In this document: positions 9,362 to 17,726 of the stretch, in pieces
Position numbering within the stretch: the stretch's first letter is position 1
Layout: every line of letters starts with the position of its first letter
Assembly (NCBI RefSeq): GCF_030295915.1
Contig: NZ_AP027361.1
Coordinates: 2,418,001-2,482,000, forward strand
From: Thalassotalea sediminis
GTDB lineage: Bacteria > Pseudomonadota > Gammaproteobacteria > Enterobacterales > Alteromonadaceae
DNA: 64,000 nucleotides
Reading direction: 5' to 3'
Position numbers and translations under genes: made by a program
The notes under the pieces: generated by a model
Told to the model about the DNA's origin: nothing
The model's input: the letters and a program-made list of their open reading frames with translations, nothing else
Database searches by the model: none

Positions 9362-9516
9362 CACGGTTCCGATTGATTAACAATAGCAAAAATGTACCAT
9401 TGAAATGCGCTATTCGCTAAATTAATTCATCTTATCTCAGTTATTCATTGAATAAATAGCTTCGAAAATTCAAGACTTAGGCGTATCATAGAGCAAACAA
9501 AATTTCTATGTTCGCC

Positions 9517-10062
9517 ATGGCGCTTAAATCTACTATCTACAAAACAACGATTCATTTATCTGATATGGATCGTCATTATTACGACACATTAAACTTGACC
9601 ATAGCGCAGCATCCATCTGAAACAATGCTGCGCATGAGTGCAAGAATACTTGCGTACATATTAAATGCTGATCCCGCGCTTGTTTTTGGCAAAGGGGTCA
9701 GTGATGAAGACGAGCCTGCGCTTTGGGCTCAAACACTAACAGAAGAAGTTACCTTGTGGATTGAACTGGGCCAACCCGATGAGAAACGGATAAAACGCGC
9801 CAGTAACAAAGCCGAAGCAATGATAATTTATGGCTATCATTCGCCATTTGATGTTTGGTGGCAACAGCAAGAAAAAAAGCTTACGCTTTTAAAAAATGTA
9901 CAAATTGAACGGTTTGATTATCAAGCACTTGCCGAGTTTTCAACATTAATCGAACGTACAACAGAAATACAGGCGAGTATTCAGGACGGTCAGTTGTGGT
10001 TAACCATAGGTGAAAAAAGCCTGCTAATTGAACACCAAACGTTACAATCTATCCGTCAGTAA
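9517..10062 (+). CDS. yaeQ: YaeQ family protein
   Basis: This 181-residue cytoplasmic protein has the YaeQ signatures ALKSTIYK at the N-terminus, HPSETMLRM, DEPALWAQ and WIELGQPDEKRIKRAS. The fold of the family is related to PD-(D/E)XK nucleases. In Escherichia coli the protein was linked to RfaH-related transcription phenotypes, but its biochemical role is unclear. The start at 9517 matches the usual MALK beginning; an in-frame ATG at 9508 would add three residues. No strong ribosome binding site is visible for either. Confidence 0.9.
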   Translation: MALKSTIYKTTIHLSDMDRHYYDTLNLTIAQHPSETMLRMSARILAYILNADPALVFGKGVSDEDEPALWAQTLTEEVTLWIELGQPDEKRIKRASNKAEAMIIYGYHSPFDVWWQQQEKKLTLLKNVQIERFDYQALAEFSTLIERTTEIQASIQDGQLWLTIGEKSLLIEHQTLQSIRQ

Positions 10063-10131
10063 CTTTATTTCTCAGCTTGCAATACCGGTACTGATATTCA
10101 ATAGTAGTGCTTTTAACGATAGGGACTACAA

Positions 10132-11466
10132 ATGCTAACAATAACAAAAAATGCTTTAGCTCTCACGCTCTCTGTTGCGTTAGGCGCAACATTTAGCTCT
10201 TCAGTTTACGCAAATAATACATCTCTCGAAGCCATCACCAAAGATATAACGCACTTAGCCAGTGATGATCTTAAAGGGCGTGCTAGCTTCAGCCCAGAAA
10301 TCGACCAAGCGGCTGATTATATTGCGAAACGATTTAAGGAGATTGGTTTAGTGCCTATGAAAGGCGAACATTCATTTAAACAATCATTCGACATAACCAC
10401 TATACGCCCTGCATCTTTAGAAGTTACATTAAACGGAAAACTTATCGCTGCCGATCAACTCGGTATAGCAAGTACGATAAAAGCGATAAAGTGGAGTGAC
10501 CTTGATGACTTTACGCTACATTCAGTCAGCAAAAAAGATAATATGCGTGAAGTTATCCGCGGTATTAATCAACAAGGCGGTAAACATGTTGTATTAATCA
10601 ACCCTGCGCATAAAAAGCTATTCGCTGGTTACAGCGGTTATTTTGCTAGAGGTTTAAAGAAACTATCACTAGATCATCAAGGTGCTATCGTAATGATTCT
10701 AACTGAAGAGTCTACTATTGATACCATTAATGTCGCCGCGAAAACCACTATTGAAAAACAAACACTAACCAACGTTGTTGGTGTTTTACCAGGCAATAAA
10801 CTTAAAGATGACGTTGTTTTATATTCCGCACATTATGATCATCTTGGTATAACGCCAACTGAAAATGGCGAAGACAGTATATATAACGGTGCAGATGATG
10901 ATGCATCTGGTACTACAGCCATTATAAACCTTGCACAATACTTTGCTAATAAAGGAAGTAATGCGCGAACGGTAATTTTTTCCGCATTTACCGCTGAAGA
11001 AATTGGCGGTTTTGGTTCGCGTTATTTTTCGCAACAGTTAAACCCCGATGATGTTATTGCTATGATCAACATTGAAATGATTGGTAAGCCTTCAAAGTTT
11101 GGCCCAGGTAATGTTTGGATGACAGGAATGGAGCGTTCTTCATTAGGCGAAGAGCTAAACAAAGCACTCGCTAGCAAAGACTTTAAAATTTACAAAGATC
11201 CATATCCAAAACAAAACCTATTTTATCGTTCAGACAATGCAACTTTGGCGCGATTAGGCGTACCTGCACATAGCTTTAGTAGCACGCAACTAGATAAAGA
11301 TCAGCATTATCATAAGGTCACTGATGATCTGGCGAGTTTAGATCTAAATTCGATGCACAAAGTCATTGAAAATTTATCAATTGCTACTCAAGGGTTAATT
11401 GATGGAAAAATTACACCTACGCGTGTTGATATAAATAAAGTAAAAAGCCTCGGTAAAATTTACTAG
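10132..11466 (+). CDS. Secreted M28 family zinc peptidase
   Basis: This 444-residue protein has a signal peptide (about 1-27, cleaved after VYA). An M28 aminopeptidase domain covers the C-terminal half. The two-zinc site is visible as H in YSAHYDHLG, D in GADDDASGT, the Glu pair in AEEIGGFG, E in NIEMIG and the C-terminal H in QHYHKVTDD. The N-terminal 180 residues contain the GRASFSPE segment common in marine members. It probably removes N-terminal residues from peptides in the periplasm or outside the cell. The start follows AGGGA at normal distance. The stop codon TAG is the first three bases of the inserted element at 11464-11732, and the protein length is unaffected. Confidence 0.9.
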   Translation: MLTITKNALALTLSVALGATFSSSVYANNTSLEAITKDITHLASDDLKGRASFSPEIDQAADYIAKRFKEIGLVPMKGEHSFKQSFDITTIRPASLEVTLNGKLIAADQLGIASTIKAIKWSDLDDFTLHSVSKKDNMREVIRGINQQGGKHVVLINPAHKKLFAGYSGYFARGLKKLSLDHQGAIVMILTEESTIDTINVAAKTTIEKQTLTNVVGVLPGNKLKDDVVLYSAHYDHLGITPTENGEDSIYNGADDDASGTTAIINLAQYFANKGSNARTVIFSAFTAEEIGGFGSRYFSQQLNPDDVIAMINIEMIGKPSKFGPGNVWMTGMERSSLGEELNKALASKDFKIYKDPYPKQNLFYRSDNATLARLGVPAHSFSSTQLDKDQHYHKVTDDLASLDLNSMHKVIENLSIATQGLIDGKITPTRVDINKVKSLGKIY

Positions 11467-11732
11467 AGCATGTTGTTCTTTGCTGTTTAAATTTCGTTCA
11501 AATCAAACACCTTCTGTTCGCGGCACTTGGATTATTGCATAGTCATTCTATGGTTAGTTCAAGTAACAAAGAGCAGAAAGCGTTTAGTTGAACCCTTCGG
11601 GCTGCACCTGTTTGGCATTTCTACTGTGTTAACGCTTTACTGGAGTAGAATAACTACACGGCGAAAGCGCTGCCTTGTATAAATACAAAACAAATTGCGG
11701 CAAAAGTAAACATGAAAGATCAACACGCTCTA
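11464..11732. mobile_element. MITE-like element with terminal inverted repeats and TA target duplication
   Basis: GAGCATGTTGTTCTTT (11466-11481) and AAAGATCAACACGCTC (11715-11730) are inverted copies matching at 14 of 16 positions. Each is flanked outside by TA, the duplication made by IS630/Tc1-mariner transposases. The 265-bp interior has no protein-coding frame of use but has internal inverted segments (AAAGCGTT and AACGCTTT). It therefore looks like a non-autonomous element. The left TA plus G forms the TAG stop of the M28 peptidase gene. Precise removal would leave TAA at the same codon. No second copy was noticed in this window. Confidence 0.6.
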
Positions 11733-11755
11733 ATTTGCCTGATCTACACTCAACG

Positions 11756-11784
11756 AAATAAGCGGCCACTAAAGCCGCTTATTT
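11756..11784. terminator. Terminator between converging M28 peptidase and lipoprotein genes
   Basis: An 11-bp perfect stem, AAATAAGCGGC (11756-11766) with GCCGCTTATTT (11774-11784), has a 7-base loop. It can serve both directions. Confidence 0.75.
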
Positions 11785-11799
11785 TATTATGAGTAAACC

Positions 11800-12669
11800 T
11801 TAACTTTTCTTTTCACAAGTCATGGGCTTAGCATTATAACCCCAAGTAATACGAGCTTCGCCTTGGTGCTCCCAGAGAGATTCATTTCTTCCTTGATACC
11901 TTGCACCACTTGCACTTGGCTTTTGAAACATTAACGACATATTATTACCGCGCTCAGCAATAACTGTTGCAGGGTTTGTTTGGTAAAAAGTAAGGTTTAT
12001 TTCTTCTTCAACCTCGTTATTACAGCTATAAGTAACAGGACCTATAGACGGCACTAAGTCATATTTAGCTTGTAACGTCGCAATACGCATCATATATATT
12101 TGCTCAATACACTGCGTTTGATCTTGCGCTTTCCAACAGTCATCACGACCTTTACGCCAACCATGCTGTGTAGCTCTCAGTCTATTAATTTGCGCTTTTG
12201 TTAATGAATATTTTGCTTGTTGGTATATCGCTGAAAGTTGACTATCGAGAGATGCTAACACTTGATGGCTACAGACAAGATCTTCTGCACTGCCAAGTTG
12301 GGTATTCGCACAGTCAAAAGAAGGCGTCATTTTCGCTACGTGGTTATCGTTTATTACATCTACCTGACGTTTTTCTAGGGATTTTTTTTCTATAATATCC
12401 AGTATATAAGAACACCACTGCTGACTTGTATGCTCTGGTGTTGTTGGTTTATCTCGTATTCCTAATTTATACTCAATGACAGACTTCCACTCATCACTAG
12501 CGATATCTGGACCATGGCCTAAATCATCATCTGACTGCACTTTATCTGCAATAAGTTGATAGTTAGTAGCGGAACATTGTTGCCCAATATATACTCGCGC
12601 TTGTTCTTGTTTTGTTGAACAAGCCGACAATGCTAACAACAGTAGTACAGCGCAACCTTTTATATTCAT
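11800..12669 (-). CDS. Lipoprotein with LprI-like and MliC-like lysozyme inhibitor domains
   Basis: This 289-residue protein has a lipoprotein signal ending in LALSAC (Cys17). An N-terminal Cys-rich region of unknown type covers about 30-95. An LprI/DUF1311-like domain (about 116-200) contains SFDCANTQLGSAEDLVC, the QHGWRKGRDDC segment and a final Cys pair. The C-terminal MliC-like domain (about 211-287) has VTYSCNN and SASGARY, the loop that MliC proteins insert into the lysozyme active site. Both domain families inhibit c-type lysozymes, so a periplasmic or outer-membrane defence role is likely. I place the start at 12669 because it gives a normal lipoprotein signal; the frame extends 21 codons upstream. 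The fusion of both inhibitor types is unusual. Confidence 0.82.
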   Translation of the reverse strand: MNIKGCAVLLLLALSACSTKQEQARVYIGQQCSATNYQLIADKVQSDDDLGHGPDIASDEWKSVIEYKLGIRDKPTTPEHTSQQWCSYILDIIEKKSLEKRQVDVINDNHVAKMTPSFDCANTQLGSAEDLVCSHQVLASLDSQLSAIYQQAKYSLTKAQINRLRATQHGWRKGRDDCWKAQDQTQCIEQIYMMRIATLQAKYDLVPSIGPVTYSCNNEVEEEINLTFYQTNPATVIAERGNNMSLMFQKPSASGARYQGRNESLWEHQGEARITWGYNAKPMTCEKKS

Positions 12670-12766
12670 AAAGCATTCCATGGTTTTATTAGTGATTCCA
12701 ATCGTTAACGAGTTACCACTCATTATAGTCAAACTTACAACTCCCCGTTCTATTTACTGACATAAA

Positions 12767-12799
12767 AAATATCGCAAAACATCCTTGTTTGCGATATTT
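12767..12799 (-). terminator. Rho-independent terminator after the DUF3300 gene
   Basis: A 12-bp perfect stem, AAATATCGCAAA (12767-12778) with TTTGCGATATTT (12788-12799), is followed on the minus strand by six T. It separates the DUF3300 gene from the lipoprotein gene. Confidence 0.8.
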
Positions 12800-12843
12800 A
12801 CCTTAACTCAATGATCTTATTATATGCTTCGTCTGAGAATGTA

Positions 12844-14259
12844 TTAATCATGACGAGGCTTAATTTTTCGGTTGGAAGGAGCAACCGGCTTATGACCATT
12901 TGAGCCCTTTGCCACTCTTGTATAGGTTTTAATACTACGTGAGTGACCTCCCTTGGCTGGCTTCATCGCGCGAACTTTCACAGGTCTATCATATGGCTTA
13001 GATACACGCTTATTCAATTGCGGTCTAACCCCTTGTGTTTTCGTTGCCGATGAATATTTTTGTGGCTTATTAACCTGCCGATACTGTTTCAGTTTGTGTT
13101 CAACGTGTCGTTGTTTTTCTACTTTAGGTGTGCGTTTTACATGTTGCCTTTGACCGTTTTTTATTAGTATCCCTTTATCGTGATCACGTTGAATTTGACG
13201 ACCTGAGACACCTTTTGTAACGCGCTTTTGCTGTTTATTTCTTTTTTCAACCATAGGTTCGCCGTGAAGATTACGTAATTTTTTGCTCACAGCGTGATGC
13301 TTTTTATACGACTGACCATGACGGTCAATAGTGCGCTCTTTTCTTATACCCTGTTTGGTATCACTACTTATATAGTGACGCACAGGACGATGAGAAGCAT
13401 ATCGCTTTTTAACGTCATGCGAGCGATAAGCAACACCTTTTCGACGATTAGGGTTATGCTGCCAACGCTTAACGCGATGACTTGTCGTGACGCGTTTTCG
13501 GCTATGGTAGCTGCGATAGTATTTCGGTGTATGGTGCACAACGTAACGTTTGTGCCATTGAAAGCCAACAAAGAAAAAATCTAAAGCTAAGTGCACGCCT
13601 GAACGCCAATAAAATGGTCCATGATGATAACTATAGTATGCAGGTCTATGCCAATAAATAGGTGGACGATGTGACCAATGCCAATGACCATAAACCCTGC
13701 GAGTATCGTAATATGGTACATAAATAATTTCTGGTTGTTCCGGTTGAATAACAATCGTTTTTTGCTCGCGGATGATCTTAACATTGTCCATTTTAGCTAA
13801 GTTCCCTGCGTTATCAGCTTGCTGTCTCAGCCTTTGTATACTTGCTAATACTTGTGCTTCATCTTGTAAAAATGCATCGCCTAGTTCTCGCATCCAAGTA
13901 AGATCTGTACTAAGTTTTTCCAGTATTTGTGGAAATGCTAATAACGCCTTAACACTAGGATCCCAATCTTTATTTTCAGCTATTTCCTGTAAAGTATCGT
14001 TACTGGCATACTTGTTATCTTTAATAAATCTGTCAGCATCAATAACTTCAATAGGGTATGTTGCCGCAATTAATATATGGGTTAATAAGGTATCCGGATA
14101 AAGGGCAATAGGTGCTAACATTTGAGCAAGTTCAGCTTCCGACATCTCAGTATATTCAACCGTTGCCTGTGCTTGATTTTCCGCTGCTACGGTTAGCTGC
14201 GTGCTAGTTACGGCACTTGCTATGATGATTGTCGTTATCAGTTGTTGATGTAGTTTCAT
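12844..14259 (-). CDS. DUF3300 family exported protein with basic, His-rich tail
   Basis: This 471-residue protein has a signal peptide (about 1-25) and an N-terminal DUF3300 domain (about 38-185), recognised by ELAQMLAPIALYPD, LLTHILIAATYP and the WDPSVKALLAFP segment. From about 185 onward it is a low-complexity region rich in His, Tyr, Arg and Lys. It contains HWHWSHRPPIYWHRP and many RH/KR clusters, and could bind polyanions or metal. The function of DUF3300 is not known. Its promoter carries the same direct-repeat operator as the PepSY/regulator/kinase operon directly upstream. I therefore infer that it is an output gene of that system. Confidence 0.85.
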   Translation of the reverse strand: MKLHQQLITTIIIASAVTSTQLTVAAENQAQATVEYTEMSEAELAQMLAPIALYPDTLLTHILIAATYPIEVIDADRFIKDNKYASNDTLQEIAENKDWDPSVKALLAFPQILEKLSTDLTWMRELGDAFLQDEAQVLASIQRLRQQADNAGNLAKMDNVKIIREQKTIVIQPEQPEIIYVPYYDTRRVYGHWHWSHRPPIYWHRPAYYSYHHGPFYWRSGVHLALDFFFVGFQWHKRYVVHHTPKYYRSYHSRKRVTTSHRVKRWQHNPNRRKGVAYRSHDVKKRYASHRPVRHYISSDTKQGIRKERTIDRHGQSYKKHHAVSKKLRNLHGEPMVEKRNKQQKRVTKGVSGRQIQRDHDKGILIKNGQRQHVKRTPKVEKQRHVEHKLKQYRQVNKPQKYSSATKTQGVRPQLNKRVSKPYDRPVKVRAMKPAKGGHSRSIKTYTRVAKGSNGHKPVAPSNRKIKPRHD

Positions 14260-14297
14260 CTTTCCAGCCTTAACCTTGTTGTTTCTGGTTAAGTGTT

Positions 14298-14331
14298 AAT
14301 CTACAAAAAGTAAACTGAATGATGCCTGAAT
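14298..14331 (-). promoter_or_regulatory. Response-regulator operator and -10 box of the DUF3300 promoter
   Basis: Read on the minus strand, ATTCAGGCATCATTCAG (14331 to 14315) has two TTCAG half-sites 11 bp apart. It is followed after 11 bases by a -10-like TAGATT (14298-14303). The arrangement is the same as at 16777-16810 and 16851-16884. OmpR/PhoP-family regulators bind direct repeats with this 11-bp period. Confidence 0.65.
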
Positions 14332-14378
14332 ACCTAAAGAAAAAATAAAGAGAGAAGGAAGAAATATAAGTACTTAGC

Positions 14379-15737
14379 TTATGTTTTGTTATTAAAAGTA
14401 AGTGTAAAGCACGCCCCTCCGTAAGTTGAAGAGGTATTAATTGATAATGTACCTTTATAGCTATCAACTAAATCACGAACAATTGCTAATCCTATGCCAT
14501 GTCCTTGTTGATAGGTATCTGCACGTTTGCCACGTTTTAAGATCTTGGTTACATCGTCGGGGTCGATCCCCTGTCCATCATCTTCAACAATAAAAACTAA
14601 TTGATGCCCCATCGTTTGAATATCAATAGAAACAACAGATTTTGCAGCTTTACAGGCGTTATCAAGCAAGTTACCTAATATTTCAAGTAAGTCAGCTTCA
14701 TCGCCTTTAAACATCAATTTTTCATCACACTGACTATCAATAATCAACGCTTTATCTCGATATATTTTTTCTAAGCTATTAACCAACTTACGTAAGCTAG
14801 GTGCAATCTCAATTCCAAGATACCAGGCAGCATGACCGGCACTCTGTGCGCGTTTTAATTGATGCTCGATCATTAAATTCATCACGTCAATTTGTTCTTG
14901 AGCATTCTTATCATTAGTGGCTTTTACATATCCTTGGATGACTGCCAAAGGTGTTTTCAAGCTATGTGCAAGATCTGATAAGGCATTTCGGTACCTAGTA
15001 CGTTGCATTTTTTCAGTATCAAGCAAATTGTTAAGTTGATCTGTCACTTGTTGTAATTCAAGCGGGTAATGGTTAGAAAGTTGATTACTTTTACCTTGTT
15101 CAATCGCAGCAATTTCAGCGGTTAACCGTGATAGCGGTTGTAAACTCCAGCGCAACCAAACATATTGTAGTATCAACAATATGGTCATTAATATCAGTAA
15201 GCCTAACCAAAGTTGTTGTTTAAATTCAGCCATTAACACTAAAAAGCTCGATTGTTCTTTGATAATGTGGAGCGTTACTATGTGGTCATTATTTATGTCA
15301 GAAAAAAGCACTGAAAAGCTATAAATAAAGTGTTCCGTATTATCAATATTTATTGTTGAGAAGTTTGACTCACCGACTTTAGGAGAAGGCATATTTTTTG
15401 GTAATGTAATAGCGAGTAAAGATTGTGATTGCCAAAGTAATTGTGCATTTTTTAAGTCTGAAATTGCCGCATACATACCAGATTGCCCGATATTAAAGCG
15501 ATTTTCAGCCAGCACTTCTGGCATTTGTAGTTGACCTTGTTCAAATTCAGCTACGGCAAGCAAACTATAAGAATACGCAGTTAATTCATTACTCACCCCC
15601 GCTTCCATATGATTTTGGTAAGCCTTAATAATGGTAATACCAACAATGGGTAGTAAGACCAGCACCATAAAAACCGCACTTAATAATAAACGCGATTTCA
15701 GCGAATTAAACCAAGCATTAACGTTAGCCATCTGCAT
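14379..15737 (-). CDS. PhoQ-like sensor histidine kinase
   Basis: This 452-residue inner-membrane kinase has a TM1 (about 17-39), a periplasmic sensor (40-173), a TM2 (about 175-197) and a HAMP-like linker. The dimerisation/phospho-acceptor helix has H258 in AHSLKTPLAVIQGY, the wording typical of PhoQ. The ATPase domain has N-box NLLDNACKA, G1 DDGQGID and G2 GHGIGLAI. It is the third gene of the PepSY-regulator-kinase operon, 7 bp after the regulator. PhoQ-type kinases sense divalent cations, acidity or cationic peptides. The sensor here is not similar enough by eye to claim the same signal. DUF3300 follows after 119 bp and has its own promoter. Confidence 0.88.
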   Translation of the reverse strand: MQMANVNAWFNSLKSRLLLSAVFMVLVLLPIVGITIIKAYQNHMEAGVSNELTAYSYSLLAVAEFEQGQLQMPEVLAENRFNIGQSGMYAAISDLKNAQLLWQSQSLLAITLPKNMPSPKVGESNFSTINIDNTEHFIYSFSVLFSDINNDHIVTLHIIKEQSSFLVLMAEFKQQLWLGLLILMTILLILQYVWLRWSLQPLSRLTAEIAAIEQGKSNQLSNHYPLELQQVTDQLNNLLDTEKMQRTRYRNALSDLAHSLKTPLAVIQGYVKATNDKNAQEQIDVMNLMIEHQLKRAQSAGHAAWYLGIEIAPSLRKLVNSLEKIYRDKALIIDSQCDEKLMFKGDEADLLEILGNLLDNACKAAKSVVSIDIQTMGHQLVFIVEDDGQGIDPDDVTKILKRGKRADTYQQGHGIGLAIVRDLVDSYKGTLSINTSSTYGGACFTLTFNNKT

Positions 15738-15744
15738 ATCTCAA

Positions 15745-16422
15745 TTACGGTTCAAATGTCTTAAGTCGATAACCTTGGCCTCTTAACGTCTCAATAAATT
15801 GTAAACTACCATCAGGATCAAGTTTTTTACGTAAGCGACGAACAAAGACTTCAATGACATTAGAATCTAGATCAAAGTCCTGATCGTAAATATGCTCTGT
15901 TAACTGGGTTTTAGAAATAACATGCCCCATGTGAAGCATCATATATTCGAATACTTTATATTCGTAGCTACTCAAAGCAATCGTTTGTTGATGAACACTT
16001 ACAACCATACTCGCCGTATCAATTGAAAAAGGACCATTCGTAATAACCGGACTCGCCTGCCCTGCACTTCGACGAATTAGTGCGTTCAAGCGAGCAAGTA
16101 ATTCCTCCACTTGGAAAGGCTTAGTTAAATAGTCATCTGCGCCAGCATCAAGTCCTTCAACTTTATCTTGCCACCGGTCTCTTGCAGTCAAGACAATAAT
16201 GGGATATTTAATCTCTTGTGCACGTAATTGTTCAATCAATGATTTACCGTCTAGCTTAGGTAAGCCTAGATCTATGATCGCGGCATCGTATTGATATTCC
16301 GTAGCCTGAAAAAAGCCTATTTCACCATCATCAGCACAATCAACACTATAGTTAGCTTGCTCGAGTTGTTCTTTCAACTGAGACTGTAAATTAATATCAT
16401 CTTCAACAATTAATAACCGCAT
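15745..16422 (-). CDS. PhoP-like OmpR-family response regulator
   Basis: This 225-residue regulator has a receiver domain (1-118) with acidic pocket VEDD, phospho-acceptor D51 in IIDLGLP, T in LTARD and K in TKPF. A winged-helix DNA-binding domain (about 130-223) has recognition segment NVIEVFVRRLRKKLD and the RGQGYRL wing. It closely resembles PhoP/QseB-type regulators. It lies 3 bp after the PepSY gene and 7 bp before the kinase. I infer that it binds the three GTTCAG/ATTCAG direct-repeat operators around this cluster, including one in front of its own operon. Confidence 0.92.
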   Translation of the reverse strand: MRLLIVEDDINLQSQLKEQLEQANYSVDCADDGEIGFFQATEYQYDAAIIDLGLPKLDGKSLIEQLRAQEIKYPIIVLTARDRWQDKVEGLDAGADDYLTKPFQVEELLARLNALIRRSAGQASPVITNGPFSIDTASMVVSVHQQTIALSSYEYKVFEYMMLHMGHVISKTQLTEHIYDQDFDLDSNVIEVFVRRLRKKLDPDGSLQFIETLRGQGYRLKTFEP

Positions 16423-16425
16423 CGC

Positions 16426-16716
16426 TTAACTTCCTACTATTTTTCCGCTAACAGCATCTACTTTAACTGACACTACATGTCCATTGTTCTTTAAGAGTTT
16501 AACTTTGTAACCTGGGTTGCCTTTAACCTTAGTTCGTTGAACCTTCAATACTTTACCGCCATAGCGAGCTTTTACCATTTGAGCAGCTTGTTTTGCGTTT
16601 GCTACCCGGTATGTTTTGCCAGCTTCATATGAATGAGCATACAAAGGCTGTATGTGGTTCAGTGTGAACAACATTGTCATAAACAAAATGGAGCGAACTA
16701 CCGTGCAAAAATTCAT
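16426..16716 (-). CDS. Small exported PepSY domain protein
   Basis: This 96-residue protein has a signal peptide (about 1-27) and one PepSY domain (about 35-95: KQAAQMVKARYGGKVLKV, then GNPGYKVKLL and VDAVSGKIVG). PepSY proteins are often encoded with two-component systems and are thought to modulate a kinase or a protease in the periplasm. It is the first gene of the operon and is preceded by the direct-repeat operator at 16794-16810, so its level should follow regulator activity. That suggests a feedback role, which is inference. Confidence 0.88.
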   Translation of the reverse strand: MNFCTVVRSILFMTMLFTLNHIQPLYAHSYEAGKTYRVANAKQAAQMVKARYGGKVLKVQRTKVKGNPGYKVKLLKNNGHVVSVKVDAVSGKIVGS

Positions 16717-16776
16717 TTAAAATACCGTGTGAATGATAACAACCCTGTCAGTGTAAAAGTAATCGAGTTTGATAAC

Positions 16777-16810
16777 AATCTATCAAGCGAAAACTGAATA
16801 CTTACTGAAC
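16777..16810 (-). promoter_or_regulatory. Response-regulator operator and -10 box in front of the PepSY operon
   Basis: On the minus strand GTTCAGTAAGTATTCAG (16810 to 16794) contains TTCAG twice, 11 bp apart. It is followed after 11 bases by TAGATT (16777-16782), a -10-like box. The position suits autoregulation of the operon. Confidence 0.7.
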
Positions 16811-16850
16811 ACAAAAATAAAAAGAATATAAATAAAATCATCATTATAAC

Positions 16851-16884
16851 GTTCAGGAAACATTCAGAATAAACGCGTTTTAAT
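16851..16884 (+). promoter_or_regulatory. Response-regulator operator and -10 box of the choice-of-anchor H gene
   Basis: GTTCAGGAAACATTCAG (16851-16867) matches the divergent operator at 16794-16810 in 14 of 17 positions. It is followed after 11 bases by TTTAAT (16879-16884). The second half-site lies where a -35 box would be, as expected for activation by an OmpR-family regulator. Confidence 0.7.
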
Positions 16885-16915
16885 AATAGCGTATTAATTA
16901 TTTCGAGGATGGATC

Positions 16916-17701
16916 ATGACAACAACTATCACAACTATTGCCGTCATCAGTATACTCTTTGCATTACCCGTGAGCGCAACCTCATCAGCAGTAAAAAGTA
17001 AGAGTATTTCAGCAGCTAAAACAATGTGGGACCAATCATCGGCCTTGAGCCAATTAAAGAGCAAAGAAACGGCTGAAAATCAATTAACCGGCTTAACACG
17101 AGAACAAGTTAAAGCACAAAAAATTGCACAAGATCTAGTAACGATTAATAAGCCAAAAGCAGCCTCTAGAATTGACCATAGTTTTACGATATTCCAAGGT
17201 TATGCCCAACTCATTGAAGATTACGATGAAGATGGTTTTTTTCAAACTTTTAGTGTTACTTTTGACGCCGACGTTTATAGCTATGATTATATTAATGCTG
17301 CGAACGTTTATGCCGAACTTTACCTGAGTAAAAATGGTGGTGATTGGATCCATTATTACACCACCGAAGATTTTGTTATTTATGGTGAAGATCAAGATGA
17401 CGAATACGAAGTTTATACTACCTTAAATCAAGGCTATGTTCCTGAGTATTATGATGTATTAATTGACTTATATGAAGTTGGATACCCTGGCGTAGTTGCA
17501 ACGTATAGTTCAGATAATACTAATGAGCTTTATGCATTGCCTCTCGAAAGTACAGACTATGATCCGAACTACGTGGAAGTTGTGTACGAGAGTGAAAGCC
17601 ATGGTCACGGTGGCAGTATTTATACGTTATTAGCGCTATTAGCGAGTATTGCGTTTATACGCGTAAAAAACACAACTCATAAGTCAAAGTACCGTGAATA
17701 A
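16916..17701 (+). CDS. Choice-of-anchor H family surface protein with GlyGly-CTERM-like tail
   Basis: This 261-residue protein has a signal peptide (about 1-21) and a helical segment. A beta-rich, very acidic domain (about 85-215) follows, with many Asp, Glu and Tyr residues (EDYDEDGFFQTF). The C-terminal sorting signal is GHGGSIY, a hydrophobic stretch and a basic end. That tail resembles GlyGly-CTERM signals processed by rhombosortase. The start has a good ribosome binding site (GAGGA, six bases upstream). The gene is divergent from the PepSY operon and carries the same operator, so it is probably a regulated cell-surface protein. Its molecular role is unknown. Confidence 0.78.
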   Translation: MTTTITTIAVISILFALPVSATSSAVKSKSISAAKTMWDQSSALSQLKSKETAENQLTGLTREQVKAQKIAQDLVTINKPKAASRIDHSFTIFQGYAQLIEDYDEDGFFQTFSVTFDADVYSYDYINAANVYAELYLSKNGGDWIHYYTTEDFVIYGEDQDDEYEVYTTLNQGYVPEYYDVLIDLYEVGYPGVVATYSSDNTNELYALPLESTDYDPNYVEVVYESESHGHGGSIYTLLALLASIAFIRVKNTTHKSKYRE

Positions 17702-17726
17702 TCTTAAACGATTAACCGTGATATTG

